15,875 bases of DNA from CAYXOX01 sp964466745 (GTDB lineage Bacteria; Pseudomonadota; Alphaproteobacteria; Rhodobacterales; Rhodobacteraceae): positions 1 to 15,875 of the forward strand of contig CAYXOX010000060.1 of the NCBI GenBank assembly GCA_964466745.1. Reading direction: 5' to 3'. Made by a program: the position numbers and the translations under genes. Numbering within the stretch: the first letter of the stretch is position 1; each line of letters starts with the position of its first letter. The notes beneath the pieces are model-generated. The model made no database searches. It had not been told where the DNA came from and saw only the letters and a program-made list of their open reading frames with translations. This document shows, in pieces, positions 6,234 through 13,822 of the stretch.

Positions 6234-7157
6234 GTGCAAACGACACTCAAGGGGCCGATCACCTTCCGCGGAATGGGGCTGCACACGGGCCAACCTGCCC
6301 GCGTCACGGTGCATCCCGCGTCTGCCGAGTATGGCATCTGGTTCCGCAGGCTCGACGTGACCGATCACGACCCCCTCGTTCCGGCCAAGTGGGACGCGGC
6401 CGAACGCACGGCGCTCTGCACCCGCCTTGTCAACGCGGCGGGCACCTCCGTCTCGACGGTGGAGCACCTGATGGCTGCGCTGGCAGGGTGCGGTGTGCAC
6501 AATGCCCTGGTGGAGCTGGACGGCCCGGAAATACCGATTCTCGATGGCAGCGCCGCGCCCTTTGTGCGCGAGATCCTGGCCCGCGGTGTCCGGCGGCTCG
6601 CGGAGCCGGTCCGCGCGCTCCAGGTGCTCAAGCGGGTGGACGTGCGCGAGGGCGCGGCAATGGCACGGCTCGAGCCGGCGCGCGGCCTTCGCATCGATTT
6701 CACCATCGAGTTCGACGAGGCGGTGATCGGACGCCAGAGGCTTTCGCTCGACATGGCCAACGGCGCGTTCCTGCGCGAGCTCTGCGACAGCCGCACGTTC
6801 TGCCGCCTGCGCGACGTGGAAGCGATGCGCGCGAACGGTCGGGCTCTCGGCGGCACCCTGGCCAATGCCGTGGTGGTGGATGGCGGGCGCGTGCTGACCC
6901 CCGGCGGCCTGCGTCACCCGGACGAGCCGGTGCGCCACAAGATGCTTGACGCGCTGGGCGATCTTGCGCTCGCGGGCGCGCCGCTCCTGGCCTGCTACAC
7001 CGGCCACCGGGCGGGTCATGCACTCACGAACCGGCTGTTGCGCGCGCTCTTCGCCGATCCCGAGGCAACCCGTTTCGTGACCTGCGACGCCGCGCTCGCC
7101 GATCGGCTTCCCGGTGCCGGCCTCGGCCGTTCGGACATTGCCGGCCTCGCGGCCTGA
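6234..7157 (+). CDS. lpxC: UDP-3-O-acyl-N-acetylglucosamine deacetylase LpxC
   Basis: Zinc enzyme that removes the acetyl group from UDP-3-O-acyl-GlcNAc, the committed step of lipid A synthesis; cytoplasmic. From the GTG at 6234 it has 307 residues, against 305 in E. coli, and opens with MQTTLKGPITFRGMGLHTG. Zinc ligands match H78 (VEHLMAALAG), H235 and D239 (HKMLDALGD). The catalytic pair matches E77 and H262 (GHRAGHALTNRLL). LDGPEIPILDGSAAPFV (95-111) is another family block. Starting at the upstream ATG (6186) would add 16 residues without family support. The gene lies between the ftsZ terminator and bamD, 105 nt from the latter. Levels of LpxC are post-translationally controlled in enterics; nothing in the sequence shows how it is regulated here. 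Confidence 0.97.
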   Translation: MQTTLKGPITFRGMGLHTGQPARVTVHPASAEYGIWFRRLDVTDHDPLVPAKWDAAERTALCTRLVNAAGTSVSTVEHLMAALAGCGVHNALVELDGPEIPILDGSAAPFVREILARGVRRLAEPVRALQVLKRVDVREGAAMARLEPARGLRIDFTIEFDEAVIGRQRLSLDMANGAFLRELCDSRTFCRLRDVEAMRANGRALGGTLANAVVVDGGRVLTPGGLRHPDEPVRHKMLDALGDLALAGAPLLACYTGHRAGHALTNRLLRALFADPEATRFVTCDAALADRLPGAGLGRSDIAGLAA

Positions 7158-7211
7158 GCACGACCCAAGGCGCTCGGGCGCAGGTCACGCCCACGTGCCG
7201 CATCAGGCGTT

Positions 7212-7238
7212 TTGCACCGGATTTTTCTGTGCTACCTC
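7212..7238 (+). promoter_or_regulatory. Weak promoter candidate before bamD
   Basis: TTGCAC (7212-7217) is followed after 15 nt by TACCTC (7233-7238), in a locally AT-richer stretch. A start near 7245 would place the bamD ribosome site almost at the 5' end. The spacer is short and the -10 is poor, so support is thin. Confidence 0.2.
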
Positions 7239-7248
7239 TGGCTCGAAC

Positions 7249-7254
7249 AGGAGG
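7249..7254 (+). promoter_or_regulatory. Ribosome binding site deciding the bamD start
   Basis: A full AGGAGG lies 8 nt before the GTG at 7263. It sits inside the longer TTG-started frame beginning at 7212, and the lipoprotein signal also needs the 7263 start. Confidence 0.8.
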
Positions 7255-7262
7255 CGGGGCGC

Positions 7263-8108
7263 GTGTCGGTGACATTTCGAGGGGTGAGACGGGCAGGGCT
7301 GGCGGTTGCACTTGCCGCAACCCTCGCCGGCTGCGGGGCGCTCAACAACCGTGCCTCCCTGCCGCTGGAGAATTACTCGGCCGAGGAGATCTTCGAGCGC
7401 GGAGAGGTCGAGCTCGAGCGTGGCCGCGCCGAGGAGGCCGCGCGGTATTTTGGCGAGGTCGAGCGGCTTTACCCCTATGCCTCCATCGCCAAGCGCGCGC
7501 TCATCATGCAGGCATACGCGTTCCACCGCGATCGCGATTACCCGGCCAGCCGTGGCGCCGCCCAGCGTTACATCGATTTCTACCCCGCCGACGAGGATGC
7601 CGCCTACGCGCAGTATCTGATCGCGCTCAGCTACTACGATCAGATTGACGAGGTCGGCCGCGACCAGGGGCTGACCTTCGAGGCGCTTCAGGCCCTCCGC
7701 ACCGTCATCGAACGCTATCCCGATAGCGAGTACGCGCGCTCCTCGATCGCCAAGTTCGATCTCGCCTTCGATCATCTCGCGGGCAAGGAGATGGAGGTCG
7801 GGCGCTACTACCTGCGCCGCGGCCACCACGCGGCGGCCATCAGCCGGTTCCGCGTGGTGGTGGAGGATTTCCAGACCACGAGCCACACGCCGGAGGCACT
7901 TCACCGTCTCGTCGAGGCCTACCTCTCCCTCGGGCTCGATGCCGAGGCGCAGACGGCCGGCGCGATCCTCGGCCACAACTACCGCGGCACGGACTGGTAC
8001 GAGGACAGCTTCGCGCTGCTGACCGGCCGCGGGCTGGAGCTCGAGGCCGCAAGCGACGGCTGGCTGGCGCAGGTCTACCGGCAGGTGATCCGGGGCGAAT
8101 GGCTCTGA
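7263..8108 (+). CDS. bamD: Outer membrane assembly lipoprotein BamD (ComL/YfiO)
   Basis: Periplasm-facing lipoprotein of the BAM complex, which folds beta-barrel proteins into the outer membrane with BamA. From the GTG at 7263 it has 281 residues. The signal peptide has basic residues (R6, R9, R10), a hydrophobic core and the lipobox LAGC with the acylated cysteine at 24. TPR-like repeats follow: YSAEEIFERGEVELERGRAEEAARYFGEV, the HRDRDYPASRGAAQRYIDFYP segment, and a further helical repeat around RYYLRRGHHAAAISRFRVVVEDF. The block EDAAYAQYLIALSYYDQI is characteristic of BamD. Length fits the family. It lies between lpxC and recN, the usual alphaproteobacterial arrangement, with 60 nt to recN. 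Confidence 0.95.
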   Translation: MSVTFRGVRRAGLAVALAATLAGCGALNNRASLPLENYSAEEIFERGEVELERGRAEEAARYFGEVERLYPYASIAKRALIMQAYAFHRDRDYPASRGAAQRYIDFYPADEDAAYAQYLIALSYYDQIDEVGRDQGLTFEALQALRTVIERYPDSEYARSSIAKFDLAFDHLAGKEMEVGRYYLRRGHHAAAISRFRVVVEDFQTTSHTPEALHRLVEAYLSLGLDAEAQTAGAILGHNYRGTDWYEDSFALLTGRGLELEAASDGWLAQVYRQVIRGEWL

Positions 8109-8132
8109 AGGCGCCGTGCCGGTGCCGTCCGC

Positions 8133-8152
8133 CGGGGCGGCCCGGGGCGGCC
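8133..8152 (+). repeat. Perfect tandem duplication of a 10-nt unit before recN
   Basis: CGGGGCGGCC occurs twice back to back (8133-8142 and 8143-8152), ending 16 nt before the recN start. The whole 60-nt bamD-recN gap is extremely GC-rich with no clear terminator or promoter, so read-through from bamD is likely. Such a repeat could change copy number by slippage and so alter spacing before recN. Confidence 0.8.
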
Positions 8153-8168
8153 GAGGCGAACGGGCGAG

Positions 8169-9821
8169 ATGCTGCGCACCCTTGAAATCCGCGACATGTT
8201 GATCATCGACAGGCTCGAGCTTGAACTCGCGCCCGGCCTCAACGTGCTTACCGGCGAGACCGGCGCGGGCAAGTCCATCCTGCTTGATGCGCTGGGGTTC
8301 GTTCTGGGCTGGCGCGGCCGCGCCGATCTCGTGCTCGCGGGGGCGGAGGAAGGCGAGGTGACGGCCGTCTTCGAGCTCGATGCCGCGCATCCGGCACGTG
8401 AAGTGCTCGAGGATGCCGGGATCACGGCCTCGGGCGAATTGATCCTGCGCCGCGTCAACAGGGCGGACGGCCGCAAGACGGCGTGGGTCAACGACAGGCG
8501 GGTCACCGGAGAGGTGCTGCGCGCGCTGTCCGATCGGCTGGTGGAGCTGCACGGCCAGCACGACGATCGCGGATTGCTCAATGCCGCGGGTCACCGCGCC
8601 TTGCTCGATGCCTTCGCGGATGCGGGGGAGGAACGCCGCGCCGTCCGGGCGGCGTGGGGGGCGCTCTCGCAGGCCACGGATGCGCTGCAGGAGGCGCGCG
8701 ACCGGCTCGCCGAGGCCCGCCGCGAGGAGGATTTCCTGCGTCACGCCGTTGCGGAGCTGGCCGAGCTGGCGCCGGAACCCGGCGAGGATGCACGCCTCGA
8801 CGCGGAGCGCCGCCGGATGCAGGGCGCCGAACGCATCAGGGAGGACGTCGGCCGCGCCTTCTCCTCCCTTGGCCCCGAGGGCGCGGAAGGGCGCATGGGC
8901 GACGCGTTGCGGTGGCTCGAAGCGGTTGCGGATGCCGCCGGTGGAGAACTCGACGCCGCGCTCGATGCGCTGGGGCGCGCGATGATCGAGCTTGGCGAGG
9001 CGCAGTCGGGCATCGAGGCGGCCCTCGAGGCGATGGATTTCGAACCCTCCGCTCTCGAAGCCGCCGAGGAGCGGCTCTTTGCCATCAGGGCACTGGCGCG
9101 AAAGCACTCCGTCGCGCCGGACGATCTCGGCACCTTCGCCAGGGAGCTGGAGGCGCGGCTCGCCGTGATCGACGACGGCGGCGGGCAAATCGGGCGGCTG
9201 GAGGAGGCCCGGGCGGAGGCGCAGGCACGCTACGACGCCGCCGCGGCGGCGCTGAGCGCCCGGCGGCGCGAGGCGGCGGCACGCCTCGATGCGGCCATGG
9301 CCGCCGAACTCGCCCCGCTGAAGATGGAACGCGCGCAGTTCTTCACCGAGATCGCCGATGCTGCGCCGGGCCCGGACGGGCGTGACGCCGTCGCCTTCAC
9401 CGTTGCCACCAATCCCGGCGCGCCCGCGGGCCCCATCGGGCGCATCGCGTCGGGCGGCGAGCTTTCGCGCTTCCTGCTGGCGCTCAAGGTCTGCCTCACG
9501 CAGACGAGCCGCGGGCTCACCATGGTCTTCGACGAGATCGACCGGGGGGTCGGCGGTGCGACCGCCGATGCCGTGGGGCGCAGGCTCAAGGCGCTGGCCG
9601 AAGGGGGGCAGGTGCTCGTCGTCACCCACTCTCCCCAGGTCGCGGCCTACGGGTCCGGCCACTGGCGTGTGGAGAAGCGGATCGACGGCGAGATCACCCG
9701 CTCGGGCGTGGTGCCGCTCGCGGCCGACGCCCGGGTGGACGAGATCGCGCGGATGCTCTCGGGCGATCGGGTCACCGATGCCGCCCGCGCGGCGGCGAGC
9801 GAGCTTCTGGCCAGTGCCTGA
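8169..9821 (+). CDS. recN: DNA repair protein RecN
   Basis: SMC-like ATPase that acts at double-strand breaks in recombinational repair. It has 550 residues, normal for the family. The N-terminal ATPase half has Walker A GETGAGKS at 29-36 and the LVELHGQHDDRGLLN block. The middle (about 150-370) is rich in Glu, Arg and Ala and fits the antiparallel coiled-coil arms. The C-terminal half has the ABC signature SGGELS at 428-433, Walker B MVFDEID ending at D458, and the switch histidine in VVTHSPQVAA. The ATG at 8169 gives MLRTLEIRDMLIIDRLEL, the expected first strand, but the ribosome site is weak (only GGGCGAG immediately before), consistent with co-translation after bamD. I see no LexA box in the 60-nt upstream gap. 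Confidence 0.97.
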   Translation: MLRTLEIRDMLIIDRLELELAPGLNVLTGETGAGKSILLDALGFVLGWRGRADLVLAGAEEGEVTAVFELDAAHPAREVLEDAGITASGELILRRVNRADGRKTAWVNDRRVTGEVLRALSDRLVELHGQHDDRGLLNAAGHRALLDAFADAGEERRAVRAAWGALSQATDALQEARDRLAEARREEDFLRHAVAELAELAPEPGEDARLDAERRRMQGAERIREDVGRAFSSLGPEGAEGRMGDALRWLEAVADAAGGELDAALDALGRAMIELGEAQSGIEAALEAMDFEPSALEAAEERLFAIRALARKHSVAPDDLGTFARELEARLAVIDDGGGQIGRLEEARAEAQARYDAAAAALSARRREAAARLDAAMAAELAPLKMERAQFFTEIADAAPGPDGRDAVAFTVATNPGAPAGPIGRIASGGELSRFLLALKVCLTQTSRGLTMVFDEIDRGVGGATADAVGRRLKALAEGGQVLVVTHSPQVAAYGSGHWRVEKRIDGEITRSGVVPLAADARVDEIARMLSGDRVTDAARAAASELLASA

Positions 9822-9832
9822 GCGGGGCACCC

Positions 9833-9861
9833 TTCACGGGGCGGTCCGTTTGCCATAGAAG
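9833..9861 (+). promoter_or_regulatory. Candidate promoter for the ClC gene
   Basis: TTCACG (9833-9838), a 17-nt spacer and TAGAAG (9856-9861) match 4/6 of each consensus hexamer, just after the recN stop. A transcript from about 9868 would carry a ~36-nt leader, suggesting the ClC gene is its own unit. Confidence 0.3.
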
Positions 9862-9903
9862 GCGCGCACCTGAGCGCATCGAGAGGAGCAACGCCCCCGC
9901 GCC

Positions 9904-11592
9904 ATGGCCGAACCCGAGCCCTCCCTGATCCGGCGCCAGTGGCGCGCCGGGCTCGCGGGCCTCGGCGACGCCGCCCGCGCCGTGCGCGAACGCGGCGGCA
10001 GGCAGATCCGCTTCTGGTTCATCGCACTCCTCATCGGGATCGTCGCCGGCTTCGCGGCGCTGTTCTTCCGCAAGGGGATAGAGGCGCTGCAGGCGTTCCT
10101 CTACGGAACCGACGATATCCTGCGCCTACACAGTTTCGTGGAGACCCTGCCCTGGTACTGGGTGGTTCTCATTCCCACCGCCGGGGGGCTTGTGGTGGGG
10201 CTGCTCATGTATCTCGTCACGGGCCAGGGCCGGGTCCATGGCGTGGCCGATGTGATCGAGGGCGCGGCGCTGCGCAGCGGGCGCGTGGCCGAGCGCGCGG
10301 GGTTCGCTTCGGCGCTCGCCTCGTTCATCACGCTGTCCTCGGGGGGCTCCTCGGGCCGCGAAGGCCCAGTGGTGCACCTCGCGGCGGTGCTCTCCTCCTA
10401 CACGTCGCGCCTGATCCGGGCCGACGGGATCACCGCGCGCGACCTGATGGGCTGCGCCGTGGCGGCCGCCGTTTCGGCATCGTTCAACGCGCCCATCGCC
10501 GGGGCACTCTTCGCCCTCGAGGTGGTTCTGCGCCACTTCGCGGTGCATGCCTTCGCGCCCATCGTGATCGCGTCGGTGGCCGGCACCGTCATCAACCGCC
10601 TGGAATTCGGCGACGTCACCGAGTTCCGGCTGGCAACGGAGGATGCGCTGGCCTTCTACGTCGAGCTGCCGGCCTTCCTGCTGCTGGGCCTGCTGTGCGG
10701 TGTCGTTGCCGCGCTCTTCATGCGGAGCATCTTCCTTGCGGAGGACTGGGCCGATCACCTGTGCACCCGGACACGGCTTCCCGGGATGCTGCGGCCCGCC
10801 CTGGCCGGCCTGCTTCTGGGGCTGCTCGCCACCGGGTATCCCCATATCATCGGGGTTGGCTACGAGACCATCGAGGCCGCGCTGACAGGGCAGCTTCTGC
10901 TGCACGAGGCGATCGTCTTCTGTGCGCTCAAGATCATCGCCGTGGCGATCACCCTCGGCGGCCGCATGGGCGGGGGCGTGTTCTCGCCCTCGCTCATGGT
11001 CGGGGCGCTCACGGGGCTTGGCTTCGGGATCGTCGCGACGGCGCTATTTCCGGAGTTCTCCGGCTCGGCGACGCTCTACGCGCTGGCAGGGCTAGGCGCG
11101 GTGACGGCCGCCGTACTCGGCGCGCCGATTTCCACGACCTTGATCGTCTTCGAGCTCACGGGCGACTGGCAGACCGGCCTGGCGGTGATGGTTTCGGTAT
11201 CGCTGTCCACCGCGCTTGCCTCCAAGCTGGTGGACCGTTCGTTCTTTCTCACCCAGCTGGAGAGGCGCGGCGTTCACCTCTGGCGCGGACCGCAGGCCTA
11301 TCTCCTGGCGCTCTACAGCGTCGCGGACGTGATGCGCCCCGCGGGGGAGAGCCCGCGTGAGCCCGACGAGCTGATGCTGTGGGATCTTGTCGACAAGGGT
11401 CTGGCCGTGGCTCCGGAGGCCACGCTCGAGGTCGCGCTGCCCATGCTCGAAGCCTCGGGTGAGCCGCATCTGCCCGTCCTTGGCCACACGGCGGACGGCG
11501 AGCCGCACCTCATGGGCGCGCTGCACCTCGTGGACGCCCTCAGGGTCTACAACCGCGCGCTCGCGGCCACCGCTGCCGAGGAACACTCCTGA
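9904..11592 (+). CDS. ClC-family chloride channel/antiporter with C-terminal CBS-like tail
   Basis: Inner-membrane anion channel or Cl-/H+ antiporter of the voltage-gated ClC family. It has 562 residues and many hydrophobic helices from about residue 35 to 445. The gating glutamate is present: E153 in SSGREGPVVH. The GxFxP motif is GGGVFSP (356-362). By-eye alignment with E. coli ClC-ec1 gives several differences. The internal proton glutamate E203 corresponds to V207 (SFNAPIAGALFALEVV). The anion-binding Y445 corresponds to F448 (DRSFFLTQL), and S107 to H112 (VHGVADV). V at the E203 position is typical of ClC channels rather than antiporters. The tail (about 471-550: SVADVMRP, then APEATLEVALPMLEASGEPHLPVL) resembles a CBS region but is short for a full pair. 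The best ribosome site, AGGAG at 9884-9888, is 15 nt from the ATG, unusually far; no nearer in-frame start exists. Substrate and mode are not established. Confidence 0.92.
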   Translation: MAEPEPSLIRRQWRAGLAGLGDAARAVRERGGRQIRFWFIALLIGIVAGFAALFFRKGIEALQAFLYGTDDILRLHSFVETLPWYWVVLIPTAGGLVVGLLMYLVTGQGRVHGVADVIEGAALRSGRVAERAGFASALASFITLSSGGSSGREGPVVHLAAVLSSYTSRLIRADGITARDLMGCAVAAAVSASFNAPIAGALFALEVVLRHFAVHAFAPIVIASVAGTVINRLEFGDVTEFRLATEDALAFYVELPAFLLLGLLCGVVAALFMRSIFLAEDWADHLCTRTRLPGMLRPALAGLLLGLLATGYPHIIGVGYETIEAALTGQLLLHEAIVFCALKIIAVAITLGGRMGGGVFSPSLMVGALTGLGFGIVATALFPEFSGSATLYALAGLGAVTAAVLGAPISTTLIVFELTGDWQTGLAVMVSVSLSTALASKLVDRSFFLTQLERRGVHLWRGPQAYLLALYSVADVMRPAGESPREPDELMLWDLVDKGLAVAPEATLEVALPMLEASGEPHLPVLGHTADGEPHLMGALHLVDALRVYNRALAATAAEEHS

Positions 11593-11619
11593 GGGGGCGC
11601 TGGGGCAAGCCGGGCGCGC

Positions 11620-11961
11620 TCAGAGCTGCTCCACGGTCACCGCGTCGTGCCGGAACGCGATGTGGCCGGCGATGCGGGCCGCGGCCTCTGCGGGGGCCTC
11701 GTAGGTCCAGCCCGCGTTCTCGATCGGTCCGGACTTGCCCGCGATGGTGTAGAAGTGCGCCTCGCCGATGGCCGGACTCTGCACGCGGTGATCCGACGCC
11801 TCGAGAAAGGCCATCGCGATATCCTTGCGCGGAAAGTAGATCACCGGCGGAAAATCGCGTTCGCGCAGTTCCAGTGCCTCGGCGCTTTCAGCCAGAACGG
11901 CCCCGCCGGCGCGCACAACCCAGGTGCCTTCGGCCCGGCTGATCGTGATGTGGTCGGCCAT
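11620..11961 (-). CDS. DUF427 domain protein
   Basis: Small cytoplasmic protein of 113 residues with no signal or membrane segment. The pattern of GTWVVRAGGAVLAESAEAL, then PPVIYFPRKDIAMAFLEASD, then GEAHFYTI, then NAGWTYEAPAEAAARIAGHIAFR matches the DUF427 family (Pfam NTP_transf_9), a compact beta fold of unknown biochemical function. The start at 11961 has GGGAG 9 nt upstream on the minus strand. It is the last gene of the cobS-cobT-peptidase series, 61 nt after the peptidase stop, and converges with the ClC gene, whose stop is only 27 nt away with no clear terminator between. I cannot assign a reaction. Confidence 0.88.
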   Translation of the reverse strand: MADHITISRAEGTWVVRAGGAVLAESAEALELRERDFPPVIYFPRKDIAMAFLEASDHRVQSPAIGEAHFYTIAGKSGPIENAGWTYEAPAEAAARIAGHIAFRHDAVTVEQL

Positions 11962-12022
11962 CTCGCTCGTCTCCCCCCTCCGGTGCCTCGCCTTCGGGCG
12001 CGCCCCTCCATTGTCATGCAGA

Positions 12023-13822
12023 CTAGATCGGTGCGCAGGCCTGCGCCAGCCACCCGCGATCCTCGGGATCGAGCCTGGGTCCGATCTCGGCGAGAACGCG
12101 CGAATGATATGCGTCGAGCCAGCCGCGTTCCTCGGCCGAGAGCATGCCCGGCAGGATCAGCGAGCGGTCGATCGGCGCGAGCGTCAGTGTCTCGAAGGCG
12201 AGCATTTCCCGCGGGTCGGCGCCTTCCAGGGGCGGTGCCGGGATGACGGCCAGAAGGTTCTCCGTACGGATGCCGAACCTGCCGGCGCGGTAATAGCCAG
12301 GCTCGTTGCTCACCACCATCCCGGGCTCGAAGGCCACGTTCGAGCGGCGCGAGAGGCCTTGCGGCCCCTCGTGCACCGAAAGGTAGTGGCCCACGCCGTG
12401 CCCCGTCCCGTGGTCGTAGTCGAGCCCGGCCTGCCAGAGTGCCGCGCGGGCCAGCGCATCCAGATCGCGCCCGGCTAGCCCCCTGGGCCAGCGGGCGCGG
12501 CTGATCGCGATCATGCCGCGCAGCACGCGCGTGAAGGCGTCACGCTCGAATTCGCCCGGGGCTCCGACCGCGATCGTCCGGGTGACGTCGGTGGTGCCGT
12601 CACGGTACTGCGCGCCGGAATCCACGAGCAGCAATTCGCCCTCGGCAAGCGGCCGGTTCGTGGCCTCCGTGACGCGGTAGTGCACGATCGCGCCATGGGG
12701 GCCGGAGCCGGCGATTGTCTCGAAGGAGATGTCGCGAAAACCCTGCACCTCGTCGCGGAACGCCTCGAGCCGGCGGACAACGTCGATCTCGGTGAGCTGC
12801 CCCGGCGCGGTGCGCGCCAGCCAGGCCAGAAAGCGGCACATTGCGGCGCCGTCGCGCAGATGAGCGGCGCGCATGCCCTCGATCTCGGCGGCTGTCTTGC
12901 AGGCCTTCGGGCGCAGGCACGGATCCTGCGCCGCCGAGATCCTCGCACCGGCGCGTTCCAGCGCCTCGCGCGCGGCCATGGGCGCCGTCGCCGGGTCGAG
13001 CCGAACCGGCCCGTCGGCATCTCCAAGTGCGGCGAGTGCGCTTTCGAACTCCGCCCAGGGCCGGACGCTTATCGCCGGATCCGGCCCGAGCGCTTCGAAC
13101 TTCTCGGGCACGGAAAAAAGGTGCACCCGCCCATCTGCGTGAATGATCCCATAGGCCTGCACCACCGGCAGGCGGGGCAGATCGGCGCCGCGGATGTTGA
13201 GCAGCCAGGCGATGCTGTCGGGCAAGGTGAGCACGGCGGCGGCCTGTCCGTCGGCGGCGAGGGTGGCGGCCACGAGCGCGCGCTTTTCCACCGATGTTCG
13301 GCCCGCCAGCTCCGCCGGGAAGGCCTCGGCCGGCGCGGCGGGGGGCAAGGGGCGGTCCTGCCAGAGCCTGTCCACCAGGTTGCCGCAGGCGACCAGCTCG
13401 ATCCCGCTGCCCGAAAGATCCGCCCGGAGCGCCTCGATCTGGTCGGGGGTATGCAGCCAGGGATCGAAGCCCACGCGGTTTCCGGCCTTCAGACGCTCCC
13501 GGAGCCAGGGGCCGAGTTTCGTTTCGGGCCAGTTCACCACCGCGAAATCGCTTGCCATCTGGGCCCGCGCCTGAAGACGGTAGCGCCCGTCCACGAACAC
13601 GCCCGCCTCGGCGGTCAGCACCGCCGCGAATCCCGCCGAGCCCGTGAAACCCGTGAGCCAGGCCAGCCGCTCGTCGCAGGCGGCCACGTACTCGCCCTGG
13701 TGCCTGTCGGACCTTGGCACGAGATACCCGTCCAGCCCCTCGGCCTCCATGCCCGCGCGGAGGGCCGCGAGGCGGGGCGGGCCGTCTTCGGGACGCGTCC
13801 GTTCTTCGAAGGATTGAAGCAT
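12023..13822 (-). CDS. pepP: Xaa-Pro aminopeptidase (peptidase family M24B)
   Basis: Metalloenzyme that removes the N-terminal residue from peptides with proline second. With the ATG at 13822 it has 599 residues, the size of the three-domain cytosolic aminopeptidase P type (as human XPNPEP1) rather than the ~440-residue E. coli PepP. Two creatinase-like N-terminal domains (about 15-150 and 165-310) precede the pita-bread catalytic domain. The five metal ligands are visible: D401 (VDSGAQYRDGT), D412 (TTDVTRT), H475 (HGTGHGVGHYLSVHEGP), E507 (SNEPGYY) and E521 (GIRTEN). Catalytic-site histidines fit H381 (IVHYR) and H484 (VHEGP). The start was chosen because MLQSFEE begins the family homology and overlaps the cobT stop as TGATG. 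The frame stays open 525 nt further upstream, but that part is antiparallel-free cobT sequence in another frame and does not look like protein. The symbol is by family, not by exact orthology to E. coli pepP. Confidence 0.94.
   Translation of the reverse strand: MLQSFEERTRPEDGPPRLAALRAGMEAEGLDGYLVPRSDRHQGEYVAACDERLAWLTGFTGSAGFAAVLTAEAGVFVDGRYRLQARAQMASDFAVVNWPETKLGPWLRERLKAGNRVGFDPWLHTPDQIEALRADLSGSGIELVACGNLVDRLWQDRPLPPAAPAEAFPAELAGRTSVEKRALVAATLAADGQAAAVLTLPDSIAWLLNIRGADLPRLPVVQAYGIIHADGRVHLFSVPEKFEALGPDPAISVRPWAEFESALAALGDADGPVRLDPATAPMAAREALERAGARISAAQDPCLRPKACKTAAEIEGMRAAHLRDGAAMCRFLAWLARTAPGQLTEIDVVRRLEAFRDEVQGFRDISFETIAGSGPHGAIVHYRVTEATNRPLAEGELLLVDSGAQYRDGTTDVTRTIAVGAPGEFERDAFTRVLRGMIAISRARWPRGLAGRDLDALARAALWQAGLDYDHGTGHGVGHYLSVHEGPQGLSRRSNVAFEPGMVVSNEPGYYRAGRFGIRTENLLAVIPAPPLEGADPREMLAFETLTLAPIDRSLILPGMLSAEERGWLDAYHSRVLAEIGPRLDPEDRGWLAQACAPI

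Noticed and set aside
7212..7262. TTG start of bamD adding 17 residues
   Set aside because: The added residues would bury the lipoprotein signal peptide and cover the AGGAGG ribosome site. The GTG at 7263 gives a correct signal and lipobox.
7203..9830. An 875-codon open frame on the minus strand opposite bamD and recN
   Set aside because: It runs exactly antisense to two firmly identified genes. Its translation is low-complexity Arg/Gly/Ala/His-rich sequence without family motifs, as expected for the mirror frame of GC-rich codons.
9822..9850. Intrinsic terminator after recN
   Set aside because: The GC-rich sequence here does not form a clean stem followed by a T run; only short imperfect pairing is possible.
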